17,545 nt of DNA, taken from assembly GCA_038744645.1 (NCBI GenBank), contig JBCDMA010000045.1, forward strand, positions 1-17,545, read 5' to 3'. This document shows, piece by piece, positions 7,212 through 14,480 of the stretch. Under the pieces are notes generated by a model. That model worked only from the letters and a program-made list of their open reading frames with translations, made no database searches and was not told the origin of the DNA. The translations under genes and the position numbers were made by a program. How positions within the stretch are numbered: position 1 is the stretch's first letter; every line of letters starts with the position of its first letter. This DNA comes from Glaciecola sp038744645. Its GTDB lineage: Bacteria; Pseudomonadota; Gammaproteobacteria; Enterobacterales; Alteromonadaceae.

Positions 7212-7612
7212 CGCAGTTTTCTCTCGCAAGGTGATTGTCCATAAACATCGGTGCGTTTTTTTCCTGTCAGCAAGTAAGAAATTCTGTAGCGGTGTCGAGC
7301 AAAGATTTTGTATCCCGCATCTGCAACTAAACGAATGATAGGCCATCGCAAAGGCGCATAAAGCCAGCCAACGCCTACAAGACTCCATGCTTTGTGTGTA
7401 ACATCCAATCCCCTATATACTTTGCCGTACTCATCAATGGCATGGATCCTTTCGTTAAGGGAATGCCAGTCTAGATCGGGAAATTTCATTCGGAAATCAC
7501 TTTTATAAATATCCTCAAATTCGAGTTTTCCCTCTGCATTTCGCTTTTTCAATAAGTTGATTTCTTTTACGCAAAGTGGGCAGTTGCCATCATAGAAGAT
7601 AGTGAATGCCAT
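7208..7612 (-). CDS. Thiol-disulfide oxidoreductase, DCC family (DUF393)
   Basis: A 134-residue DCC-family protein named for its N-terminal DxxCxxC motif, here FYDGNCPLC (Cys11 and Cys14). It has a thioredoxin-like start and lacks a signal peptide, so it probably acts in the cytoplasm. The rest, with IHAIDEYGKVYRGLDV and WLYAPLRWP, fits the family. The true biochemical role of DUF393 proteins is not well established. ATG 7612 follows a good purine-rich site (GAGAGGG, about five bases upstream). It is the first gene of a two-gene operon: its TGA overlaps the SDR start by four bases. That coupling suggests the redox protein and the SDR work on related chemistry, which is inference. Confidence 0.9.
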   Translation of the reverse strand: MAFTIFYDGNCPLCVKEINLLKKRNAEGKLEFEDIYKSDFRMKFPDLDWHSLNERIHAIDEYGKVYRGLDVTHKAWSLVGVGWLYAPLRWPIIRLVADAGYKIFARHRYRISYLLTGKKRTDVYGQSPCERKLR

Positions 7613-7738
7613 ACACCCTCTCAGTTAGGTCTTTTAATCACTTAGGAATTAATACGTTGAACACAAAATTTGGTTGACTTGAAATATCCAAGATTGACTG
7701 CACAATTATAGGAAATAACGGTTGAGAAAGTATAAGTA

Positions 7739-8275
7739 ATGGCGACAGAAAAAATTACACTCGCAGGTGGCTGTTTTTGGTGCATTGAATCTGCATTCAA
7801 TCAAGTTGAAGGCGTGATAAGCGCTTATTCAGGTTATGCAAATGGCGAGATGGAAAACCCGACGTACGAAGCTGTTTGTAACGGCAATACAGGTCATGCA
7901 GAAGTAGTACAAGTCACTTTCGATGACGAAAAGATTAGTCGTAGAGAAATTCTTGAGATCTTTTATGCGCTTCACGACCCTACGCAGCTTAACCGACAGG
8001 GTAATGACGTAGGCACGCAATACAGAGGCGGTATCTATTACGTGAGTGAAGAACAAAAACGCGATGCCGAAGACATAGTGCAAGAAATCGAATCTGAGCA
8101 AATCTACTCGTCACAAGTAGTGACTGAAATCGCACCTTTAAGAAACTACTACCAAGCTGAAAACTACCATCAGGGGTACGCAGACAACAATCCTCAAAAT
8201 GGTTACTGCGCGATGGTGGTTGCACCTAAACTAGCAAAGTTTAAAAAGACATTTGCGTCCAAATTGAAAGCCTAA
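7739..8275 (+). CDS. msrA: Peptide-methionine (S)-S-oxide reductase MsrA
   Basis: Repairs oxidised methionine by reducing the S-form sulfoxide in proteins and free methionine, with electrons from thioredoxin. The 178-residue protein has the catalytic motif GGCFWCIESAF (Cys12 attacks the sulfoxide), followed by SGYANG, TGHAEVVQV, HDPTQLNRQGNDVGTQYR and NYHQGY, all diagnostic of MsrA. Cys157 in NGYC near the C terminus is the likely resolving cysteine. No signal peptide is present, so it is cytoplasmic. No msrB is adjacent. ATG 7739 is preceded by a purine-rich GAGAAAG. Two TTGACT hexamers lie upstream at 7674-7679 and 7694-7699, but I find no matching -10 at usable spacing. Confidence 0.97.
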   Translation: MATEKITLAGGCFWCIESAFNQVEGVISAYSGYANGEMENPTYEAVCNGNTGHAEVVQVTFDDEKISRREILEIFYALHDPTQLNRQGNDVGTQYRGGIYYVSEEQKRDAEDIVQEIESEQIYSSQVVTEIAPLRNYYQAENYHQGYADNNPQNGYCAMVVAPKLAKFKKTFASKLKA

Positions 8276-8416
8276 CCGTGTCCGGTAAGGAAGAGCTGAC
8301 TGGGTTTACAACACTTGTTGGTTGATTCATTCTTTTGCCCAACGCAATCCGGATATGGTGATATAGTTTTTGTTCATCGCATTTTGTCGTAATTTCGGTG
8401 AAATAAACAAACAAGA

Positions 8417-10333
8417 GTGAGTAGCGCAATTTCTATAAACTTACCGATAGTTGTTGCAGGTCCAATGCTCAGGCATGTTGCAAAAGATCAAGTCATTGTA
8501 TGGTTTGTGACTTCCAGCGACTGTGACGTTGAATTCTTGCTTAACGCAACCGTTGTTGAAAACAAGAGCACTTTCCATTCGAAATGGCAGGTAGGCATAC
8601 GCTGTTTTATCCATACTGTTCGCGCAATGCTGAATCCCCTGTCATTGGAAGATGGCAAACGGTATACCTACGACATCAAGGCGTTACTTGATGGTGAGAC
8701 AACGCTATTTAGTCAGCTCGTGCCGGAAATGATATATCCGTCACAGCCATCATTTAGTTTTGTTTTTAAATCAACTATCACCAATGTTATCCATGGTTCA
8801 TGTCGAAAACCACACTATGTGTCACCGGATAGTCTTCCTCAACTCGCAAAGCTTGTTGCACCTGAGTCAGATATGCTGGAACAAGATGATGCAGTGGTCG
8901 CAAAAAATACAAAGAATGAACGGCCTGATCTCGTCATCTTTACTGGCGATCAGGTTTACGTTGACGATGTTGCAGGACCGATGTTACACGCCATTCAGCA
9001 GTGTATTCAGCTATTGGGACTCTATGATGAAGACCTGGAAGGCAGCACTATAACCAATTCAAAAGATCTTATTGGTCATCCATGTACCTTTTATCGGCGC
9101 AACCAACTTCTGCCTGAAAAGGACGACAACGAAGACTTGGAAAAAGTGTTCTTTAAGGGCAAGAAGAAGCCCATATTCACCTCGGTAAATGCGGACAACC
9201 ATCTTATTGCCTTGAACGAAATGCTGTCGTTATATTTTCTTGCATGGTCATCTCGTCTTTGGCCGCTGATCGATCTATCAGCACCGACATTAGAACCCAT
9301 TTTTGAAGAACGCTACGCCACTGAAAAAGTGGCCATCGAATCTTTTTGTGAAGGCTTGCAGGAGGTTGAAAAGGCACTGGCACATGTTCCTGTTTACATG
9401 ATTTTTGACGACCATGATATTACGGATGACTGGAATCTAACGCGCGGTTGGGAAGAGTTTGTTTATGGCAACCCTTATTCGAAACGCATCATTGGAAACG
9501 CACTTTTTGCTTATTTCTTGTGTCAAGGCACAGGGAATCCGAACGAGCAACTTGAAACTTTGTTCAAATCATCTCAACGGTATCTTTCAGGTGGTAAAAT
9601 CAATGGTCATGATGCCTTTATAGACCAATTACTTGAATTTTCAGAGTGGCATTATCGGTTAGATACAAATCCGCCAATTCAGGTGTTGGATACTCGAACG
9701 CAGCGCTGGCGCTCTGAATCAAATGCGAATAAACCGTCGGGGTTGATGGATTGGGAAGGACTTTGTGAGTTACAGCAACAGGTGATAGGCAAGGAATCCG
9801 TGATCATTGTATCCGCAGCGCCGATGTACGGTGTCAAGTTAATCGAGGCTATTCAGCGTCTGTTCACCTTTTTTGGCGGCGCGTTAGTCGTCGATGCTGA
9901 AAACTGGATGGCTCATAGAGGCACGGCAAATGTGATGTTGAACATATTCCGCCATCAAAAAACACCGCCTAGCTTTATTGTTTTATCCGGCGATGTACAT
10001 TATTCGTTCGTTTATGATATCACCCTTCGATTTCGCAAAAACAGTCCGAAGATACTCCAGTTTACCTGCTCTGGTATCCACAATGAGTTTCCAAATAAAC
10101 TACTGCGATGGTTTGACCGACTTAACCACTTTTTATATAGCCACAGATCGCCGCTAAACTTCTTGACGAAACGTCGAAACATGAGCATTAGAGAACGAGA
10201 TCCAGAAGGATTCAATGGTAACCTTGTCAACAAATGCGCATTGGGTCTTTTGCAACTCAATGACGATGGCACGGAAAAAAGTTGCAAGCTGATATTGGCT
10301 GACGGAAAGACAATCGCTTTTTCAAAGCCATAG
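8417..10333 (+). CDS. Large PhoD-like metallophosphatase/phosphodiesterase
   Basis: A 638-residue protein related to the alkaline phosphatase D (PhoD) group of metal-dependent phosphoesterases. An N-terminal beta-rich region (about 1-115) precedes the catalytic domain. Catalytic-domain motifs appear in order: HGSCRKP (126-132), FTGDQVY (175-181), MIFDDHDITDDWN (328-340), LDTRTQR (424-430) and LSGDVHYSF (523-531). These supply the Asp, His and Asn metal ligands expected of the fold. About 150 residues sit between the GDQVY and DDHD motifs, including a charged segment around 232-253. No Sec or Tat signal is visible, unlike classical secreted PhoD, so a cytoplasmic role is likely; the substrate is unknown. 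Translation starts at GTG 8417 with only a weak AAGAG upstream, directly before the first conserved strands, and no ATG nearby fits better. Confidence 0.87.
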   Translation: MSSAISINLPIVVAGPMLRHVAKDQVIVWFVTSSDCDVEFLLNATVVENKSTFHSKWQVGIRCFIHTVRAMLNPLSLEDGKRYTYDIKALLDGETTLFSQLVPEMIYPSQPSFSFVFKSTITNVIHGSCRKPHYVSPDSLPQLAKLVAPESDMLEQDDAVVAKNTKNERPDLVIFTGDQVYVDDVAGPMLHAIQQCIQLLGLYDEDLEGSTITNSKDLIGHPCTFYRRNQLLPEKDDNEDLEKVFFKGKKKPIFTSVNADNHLIALNEMLSLYFLAWSSRLWPLIDLSAPTLEPIFEERYATEKVAIESFCEGLQEVEKALAHVPVYMIFDDHDITDDWNLTRGWEEFVYGNPYSKRIIGNALFAYFLCQGTGNPNEQLETLFKSSQRYLSGGKINGHDAFIDQLLEFSEWHYRLDTNPPIQVLDTRTQRWRSESNANKPSGLMDWEGLCELQQQVIGKESVIIVSAAPMYGVKLIEAIQRLFTFFGGALVVDAENWMAHRGTANVMLNIFRHQKTPPSFIVLSGDVHYSFVYDITLRFRKNSPKILQFTCSGIHNEFPNKLLRWFDRLNHFLYSHRSPLNFLTKRRNMSIRERDPEGFNGNLVNKCALGLLQLNDDGTEKSCKLILADGKTIAFSKP

Positions 10334-10450
10334 TTTTTGGATAGGTGGGGTAATACACCTCAACCGCAGAATAGCACTGCTTTATATTTTGCAAATAGCC
10401 CTTATTATGTGTTTTAAGGTCAGTCAGACCTCTACTAACGAATCCCCTAA

Positions 10451-10456
10451 AAGAGA
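10451..10456 (+). promoter_or_regulatory. Ribosome binding site for the TTG start of fldB
   Basis: AAGAGA ends seven bases before TTG 10464. It supports that codon, which places the N terminus exactly where flavodoxins begin, over the upstream in-frame TTG 10389 or ATG 10407. Confidence 0.6.
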
Positions 10457-10463
10457 CAAAACA

Positions 10464-10994
10464 TTGCGTATAGCTATTTTCTACGGTTCGACCACATGCT
10501 ACACAGAAATGGCAGGCGAAAAGATCCAACAGCAACTCGAGACATTGCTAGAGACCAAAATCGATCTTTTCAATATAGAAAATACTGCGCTCGCTCGTGC
10601 ACAGCAGTACGACATTATTATATTCGGGATCTCCACCTGGGATTTTGGTGAGCTACAAGAAGATTGGGAATCCTCCTGGGAAGACATCAAAGATTTGCAG
10701 CTGACCGGCAAGGCGGTTGCGTTATATGGTTTGGGCGATCAGCTGGGTTATGCTGATTGGTTTCAAGATGCCCTCGGTATGCTGTATGAGGCACTGTTAC
10801 CGCTACACGTCAATATTATTGGTTTTTGGCCGACCAGTGGTTACGAATACACGGCATCGAAAGCCGAAATTGGCGATGGCGAATTCTTTGTTGGCTTGAG
10901 TCTAGATGATGAAAATCAATATGAAGATACCGATGACCGCATTGAACAATGGTGTAATCAACTGATTGAAGAGCTTAATCAGTTAAGTGAGTAG
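10464..10994 (+). CDS. fldB: Flavodoxin FldB
   Basis: Small FMN protein that carries low-potential electrons in the cytoplasm. It resembles E. coli FldB almost throughout: FYGSTTCYTEMAGEKI (residues 6-21, FMN phosphate loop), GISTWDFGELQEDWE (55-69, isoalloxazine loop), ALYGLGDQLGYADWFQDALG (86-105), FWPTSGYEYT and LDDENQYEDTDDRIEQWC. From TTG 10464 it is 176 residues against 173 in E. coli, and the sequence begins MRIAIFYGS as expected. The frame runs upstream to TTG 10389 and ATG 10407, but those residues have no counterpart in flavodoxins, so I treat them as leader. It follows the phosphatase gene by about 130 bases, and I see no terminator between them. Confidence 0.95.
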   Translation: MRIAIFYGSTTCYTEMAGEKIQQQLETLLETKIDLFNIENTALARAQQYDIIIFGISTWDFGELQEDWESSWEDIKDLQLTGKAVALYGLGDQLGYADWFQDALGMLYEALLPLHVNIIGFWPTSGYEYTASKAEIGDGEFFVGLSLDDENQYEDTDDRIEQWCNQLIEELNQLSE

Positions 10995-11062
10995 AGCAAC
11001 TGCCGCGAAATCTCCGCCAGCGCCTGATTGCATACGAATTCTACAAAAAACACAGTAAGCAA

Positions 11063-11090
11063 TTGGCAAATACAACCAATTCGATATATC
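11063..11090 (+). promoter_or_regulatory. Candidate promoter for the exbD-like gene
   Basis: TTGGCA (11063-11068, five of six -35 consensus bases) is followed after 16 bases by TATATC (11085-11090, four of six). It would start transcription near 11097, about 50 bases before the exbD-like ATG. Judged by eye. Confidence 0.35.
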
Positions 11091-11148
11091 ATGAAATTGA
11101 TAATAAAAATAAGATGTACTAGAACAAGAGAAATAAGAAAGAGCAAAA

Positions 11149-11553
11149 ATGAAGAGAAAAAAGCACGCCGCCGGTGACGATGACGCCCAAATTGACATGA
11201 CACCGATGCTTGACATCGTATTTATTATGTTGATTTTCTTTATCGTTACGACCACATTCTCATCAGAGAAGGGACTCATCGGTAATAGACCAAAGAATGA
11301 CCAGGCACAACAAACGCCTTCTAAAGCACTATCGATAAGAATTGACCAAAACGGCGAGATTCAAATGGGTGGCCGCATCGTCGACATTCGACGTGTTGTA
11401 GCAAACACCCAGACATATCTCGCTGAAAATGCGACTGAGTCTGCTGCGATTCAAGCGCATGAAGAAACGGAACATGGCATCGTGGTTGAAGTCATGGACC
11501 AAGTTAAAATCGCAGGTATTAGAAACGTATCGGTGCTGGTTAAAAAAGACTAG
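11149..11553 (+). CDS. exbD: ExbD/TolR-family proton-channel accessory protein
   Basis: A 134-residue inner-membrane protein of the ExbD/TolR family, which with ExbB/TolQ turns proton flow into force for TonB or Tol-Pal. The short cytoplasmic N terminus (MKRKKHAAGDDDAQID) leads into one membrane helix, MTPMLDIVFIMLIFFIVTTTF (split here as MTPMLDIVFIML and IFFIVTTTF, about 17-37). Asp22 in MLDIVF aligns with the essential proton-coupling aspartate of ExbD. The periplasmic domain has LSIRIDQNGEIQMGGRIVD and ends with VKIAGIRNVSVLVKKD, typical of ExbD. The ATG is preceded by AAGAAAGAG. Unusually, no exbB, tonB or tolQ is next to it: the gene has its own terminator, and flavodoxin lies upstream. 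Its partners must be encoded elsewhere if it is active. Confidence 0.92.
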   Translation: MKRKKHAAGDDDAQIDMTPMLDIVFIMLIFFIVTTTFSSEKGLIGNRPKNDQAQQTPSKALSIRIDQNGEIQMGGRIVDIRRVVANTQTYLAENATESAAIQAHEETEHGIVVEVMDQVKIAGIRNVSVLVKKD

Positions 11554-11570
11554 CCCTTAAAAGAATGAAG

Positions 11571-11597
11571 AAAAGCCGGTAGTAACCGGCTTTTTTT
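11571..11597. terminator. Rho-independent terminator after the exbD-like gene
   Basis: A perfect 10-base stem (AAAAGCCGGT at 11571-11580, ACCGGCTTTT at 11585-11594) with loop AGTA is followed by a run of seven T from 11591. It lies 17 bases after the exbD-like stop and 14 bases beyond the stop of the convergent ygjV-like gene. The A tract on the left side means it probably works in both directions. Confidence 0.94.
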
Positions 11598-11611
11598 ATA
11601 TTTGAAGGTTT

Positions 11612-12142
11612 CTATACGCTCTGATTGAGACGTGCTTGCTTTTTGTCCCTGATCAACACCCATAAGATGCTAACGAGATTGCTTATATTAAAAATAGTCC
11701 CGAAGATACTGCCCACCATAATGGCATAAACCAATCCCAATATTTCTGCAAATATGAACCATCGACGCACTTGGTCCGCACTCGTAAAAACAATTGAACC
11801 TACGGTAAAAATCAAAGAACTCGCATAGGCTATCAAAATGATCCAAGGGCTATCGATGATCCACCATTCATAAGCAAAGAACACAACATTTAACGCGACA
11901 AAAATGAACAAGACGGAATTGCCTCGGTAATATATGGCAATAAGGTTTCTCACGCAGGCGAGAACGCAAGCAACCGTCGCAGCAAGTGCTTCAAGCAGGA
12001 AAAAGTGAACGCTAACGGATGCTAATGCCAACGCAGATATCAATCTGTAGCGATTAACATCTCGTTGGCGATAGCCAATAAAATTGATGACAACAGCGAC
12101 AGCACCAAAAACCTCAGCAATTATTCGTGTTTCGTCAAACAA
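11612..12142 (-). CDS. ygjV: YgjV-family inner membrane protein
   Basis: A 176-residue hydrophobic protein with about five to six membrane helices. It resembles E. coli YgjV (183 residues), a family of unknown function. Shared landmarks are GYRQRDVNRYRLIS (23-36), SVSVHFFLLEA (42-52), ACVRNLIAIYYR (62-73) and GSIFGTIFNISNLVSILW (144-161). No ATG exists near the N terminus; the start is TTG 12142, with AAGAGA seven bases upstream (12155-12150). The 3' end converges on the exbD-like gene and shares its terminator. Upstream on the same strand, after 101 bases, is the CheW-like gene. A perfect palindrome GCGTATACGC (12172-12181) lies in that gap. Confidence 0.83.
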   Translation of the reverse strand: MFDETRIIAEVFGAVAVVINFIGYRQRDVNRYRLISALALASVSVHFFLLEALAATVACVLACVRNLIAIYYRGNSVLFIFVALNVVFFAYEWWIIDSPWIILIAYASSLIFTVGSIVFTSADQVRRWFIFAEILGLVYAIMVGSIFGTIFNISNLVSILWVLIRDKKQARLNQSV

Positions 12143-12149
12143 CCTAGTG

Positions 12150-12155
12150 TCTCTT
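12150..12155 (-). promoter_or_regulatory. Ribosome binding site for the TTG start of the ygjV-like gene
   Basis: On the minus strand AAGAGA ends seven bases before TTG 12142. The same hexamer and spacing precede the TTG start of fldB in this window. Confidence 0.55.
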
Positions 12156-12243
12156 TTTAGAAATTAGTGTCGCGTATACGCCAATTTAACGGGCGTAACT
12201 TGGAGAGCCGGACTTCAATGATATTACGATAAGTAATACTTAC

Positions 12244-12606
12244 CTAAGCTTGTTGGCGTTCAAACCATTCACTATAAGTGAGGTCGAAGCTTTCATCAAT
12301 GCAATCTGCCGGATAAGCGTACAATCCAAACTTATCGGTTTCCTGATGAATGAGGATAATTGCAAACTTTGGCATCTTGCTAATGGTGTTTCTCATGGGA
12401 TCCCAAATAGGGACGCGATATTTCCCCAGTTTCAATATGGGAACGCTATAACCATAAATTGAAGTGTAATAATCAGCCACGGGATTTGGGATGATGGCAT
12501 AGATGGAATGCATTGGAATATTGATTTGAACACCGTCCCACCAGAATCGCGAAATCTGCACATTGTCATAAAGGCGTTTAACGCTTTCAGGCACTTCAAG
12601 ACCCAT
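12244..12606 (-). CDS. Small CheW-like protein of unknown function
   Basis: A 120-residue soluble protein. I do not recognise a named family, but its pattern suggests a compact CheW-like adaptor fold. A beta-rich part with DGVQINIPMHSIYAIIP (24-40) resembles the first CheW strands. YGYSVPILKLGKYRVPIWDPM (51-71) resembles the CheW stretch that supports 'VIPVIDL'. FAIILIHQETDKFGLYAYPADCIDE (81-105) resembles the strand pair ending in a CheW 'GLLVDAV' segment. CheW itself is about 160 residues and couples chemoreceptors to CheA; no chemotaxis gene is nearby. The frame begins at GTG 12612, but GAGGAG (12617-12612) sits five bases before ATG 12606 and overlaps the GTG, so 12606 is the start. It follows the HTATIP2-like gene by 79 bases on the same strand. 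Confidence 0.6.
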   Translation of the reverse strand: MGLEVPESVKRLYDNVQISRFWWDGVQINIPMHSIYAIIPNPVADYYTSIYGYSVPILKLGKYRVPIWDPMRNTISKMPKFAIILIHQETDKFGLYAYPADCIDESFDLTYSEWFERQQA

Positions 12607-12611
12607 GTGCA

Positions 12612-12617
12612 CTCCTC
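12612..12617 (-). promoter_or_regulatory. Ribosome binding site deciding the CheW-like start
   Basis: GAGGAG on the minus strand ends five bases before ATG 12606. It overlaps the alternative GTG codon at 12612, which therefore cannot use it. Confidence 0.75.
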
Positions 12618-12685
12618 AGTTGCTTGCCGTTGGTGGTAATAAAAGTTCTTATACATAAATATATCCACCGATATTCGGCAAAACT

Positions 12686-13315
12686 TTAGAATTTTTGCAA
12701 TTTAATCATCTCCAATGCAACTTGCTGTGGCTTTACGGGAAGGTACTTCTTTAATGGGCCAATCATCAAAAAATGCAATGCGTTGACTATTTTTGCCGTT
12801 GTCTCTTCCAAAGGCCTGTATTCGTCTCTTTTCCCATCGAGCAATGGCGGCTGAACCGCGGCAGGACTTGCCAAGTGCGGCATCGTTAGTATGGCGTTTT
12901 CCAACTCCCCTTTAACGCGCAGGTAGAAATTTCTGCTTTTCGCATTTGCACCGATCGATGAAATCCACACAAAGCTCTTTGCGCGTTGCGCACCCGACAT
13001 CTGAGCGGCAGCGTGAACAAATTCAAAGTCAACGCGCCTAAACGCCTCTTTACTGCCTGCTTTTTTCATTGTTGTGCCAAGACAGCAATACACGTGGTCT
13101 ACGGTAAAATACCCTTGATAGTCTTGCAAAAAATCAAAGTCAATCACAATGGCTTCTAGTTTAGAGAACGGGTCGTTGAAGTGTTTATTAGCAAGTGGCG
13201 CTCTAACCAAACAGGTGATCTTTGTATATCTATCATCCTGGCAAAGTGTGTTAACCAATGCGCGACCTACTAGGCCATTTGCACCTAAGATGATGGCGGT
13301 GTTTTTGTTGGTCAT
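12686..13315 (-). CDS. NAD(P)H-binding oxidoreductase, HTATIP2/CC3-like
   Basis: A 209-residue Rossmann-fold protein of the atypical SDR group that includes human HTATIP2 (CC3/TIP30) and many bacterial oxidoreductases of unknown substrate. The nucleotide-binding loop is IILGANGLVGRAL (8-20). HVYCCLGTTMKKAGSKEAFRRVD follows (74-96; key residues CLGTT and KAGS), then FVWISSIGAN (115-124) and the catalytic-type YLRVK (Tyr131, Lys135). The C-terminal RPLEE and a QVALEMIKL tail also fit. Length is normal. The ATG at 13315 has no strong ribosome binding site. It diverges from the dehydratase gene and is followed on its own strand by the CheW-like gene. Confidence 0.86.
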   Translation of the reverse strand: MTNKNTAIILGANGLVGRALVNTLCQDDRYTKITCLVRAPLANKHFNDPFSKLEAIVIDFDFLQDYQGYFTVDHVYCCLGTTMKKAGSKEAFRRVDFEFVHAAAQMSGAQRAKSFVWISSIGANAKSRNFYLRVKGELENAILTMPHLASPAAVQPPLLDGKRDEYRPLEETTAKIVNALHFLMIGPLKKYLPVKPQQVALEMIKLQKF

Positions 13316-13357
13316 TCAACGTATAACGCTAATTATGTATATAACAGCAGTTTAGGA

Positions 13358-13386
13358 TTAACATACCATACGGCCTAGTGAATAAT
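13358..13386 (+). promoter_or_regulatory. Candidate sigma-70 promoter for the dehydratase-amidohydrolase pair
   Basis: TTAACA (13358-13363, five of six -35 bases), an ideal 17-base spacer, and AATAAT (13381-13386, five of six -10 bases). Transcription would start near 13393, about 42 bases before the dehydratase ATG. Confidence 0.55.
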
Positions 13387-13434
13387 AGTTAACGAAGCGC
13401 CTCAGCTGATCGCTCATTACATAACGAAGGATTT

Positions 13435-14433
13435 ATGGCATCAATTAGTTTTAAAGATATTCAAACTGCTCAGGAAAACATTGCTGATATCGTTTACAAA
13501 ACGCCAATCACATCGTCAACACTGCTCAATGATTGGTTAGGTCATGACGTGTTTTTTAAGCTTGAGTGCTTTCAGAAAACAGGGTCATTTAAACTACGAG
13601 GTGCGACAAATTTTCTGCGCTCTCATTATCGACAACACGGTAGTTATCCGGCGTCGATTCTCGCCAACTCCTCTGGTAATCATGCACAAGCCGTTGCCTA
13701 TATTGGTGGCAAGCACAATTTACCTGTCAAGATTTTTGCAAGTAAAAGCATATCGCCAATTAAAGCGGCTGCGACGAAACACTACGGTGCATCATTAAAT
13801 TTGTTTGAGAACAGATTACTTGCCGATGACGCCGTTCAAAAAGAATTTGAAGACTCAAGAGATGCTGTGTGGATCCCACCCTTTAATCATCCTTGCGTCA
13901 TTGCAGGCCAAGGGACTGCAGCCACAGAGGGACTGACTGAACTCGACGATATAGATGCATTGATGATACCTTGTGGCGGTGGCGGACTTGCCGCAAGTAC
14001 TGTCATCGCCACGCGCCGTCTTTCATCCAAAGCACAAGTCATTGCGGCTGAACCACTTGCTGCCAATGATGCGGCGCAGTCATTGCGTAAAGGGAAAATA
14101 GTGACGCTTGATAAAACGCCTGAAACACTTGCAGACGGTGCAGCTACGCCTGCGGTAGGCGAATACACCTTTCCTTTACTTCAACAACTAGACGACCTAA
14201 TTGAGGTTGATGAAACAATGATCGTTTATTGGACTCAGTGGCTACAACACTTATTGAAAGTACATATTGAACCAACTTGTGCTATGACCATGCACGCTGT
14301 CACCACCTGGTTGGGAAAGCAAAAATCAAAAAAACGCGTATTAGTCATCATTACAGGTGGCAATATAAGCGCCAAGAACATGCAGAAAATATGGCAACAG
14401 GATCACTTGAACAACATTCCATCATTGAATTGA
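13435..14433 (+). CDS. PLP-dependent serine/threonine dehydratase (or serine racemase-like)
   Basis: Fold-type II pyridoxal-phosphate enzyme of 332 residues that should deaminate L-threonine or L-serine to a 2-oxoacid and ammonia; serine racemase and hydroxyaspartate dehydratase share the same architecture. The PLP lysine is Lys53 in GSFKLRGA, the substrate loop is SSGNHAQ (79-85), and the phosphate cup is CGGGGLAA (180-187). IPPFNHPCVIAGQGT and VEPTCA-like IEPTCAM are also typical. There is no C-terminal ACT-like regulatory domain, so it is the short catabolic type rather than biosynthetic IlvA, and isoleucine feedback is not expected. AAGGA just upstream of ATG 13435 is a good ribosome binding site. 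The amidohydrolase starts 47 bases downstream, so they are probably cotranscribed. Confidence 0.91.
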   Translation: MASISFKDIQTAQENIADIVYKTPITSSTLLNDWLGHDVFFKLECFQKTGSFKLRGATNFLRSHYRQHGSYPASILANSSGNHAQAVAYIGGKHNLPVKIFASKSISPIKAAATKHYGASLNLFENRLLADDAVQKEFEDSRDAVWIPPFNHPCVIAGQGTAATEGLTELDDIDALMIPCGGGGLAASTVIATRRLSSKAQVIAAEPLAANDAAQSLRKGKIVTLDKTPETLADGAATPAVGEYTFPLLQQLDDLIEVDETMIVYWTQWLQHLLKVHIEPTCAMTMHAVTTWLGKQKSKKRVLVIITGGNISAKNMQKIWQQDHLNNIPSLN

Positions 14434-14480
14434 TGGTTACACAAACAAAATGAATGACGTGATCGATTAAAGGAAAATAA

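Noticed and set aside
7212..7388. N-terminal extension of the SDR
   Set aside because: It lies wholly inside the DCC gene in another frame and precedes the glycine-rich loop that should be near the N terminus; the ATGA overlap explains the start.
10344..10364. Possible terminator after the PhoD-like gene (AGGTG/CACCT hairpin)
   Set aside because: The stem is only five bases and is not followed by a T run.
10389..10463. Longer start for fldB (TTG 10389 or ATG 10407)
   Set aside because: Flavodoxins begin just before the first strand, which TTG 10464 matches exactly, and AAGAGA is well placed for it.
10983..11279. Minus-strand cysteine- and phenylalanine-rich ORFs in the fldB-exbD gap
   Set aside because: They overlap the start of the exbD-like gene in antisense and show low-complexity shadow composition.
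12250..12462. Plus-strand 70-residue ORF over the CheW-like gene
   Set aside because: It is the antisense shadow of a gene with a strong ribosome binding site and coherent strand pattern.
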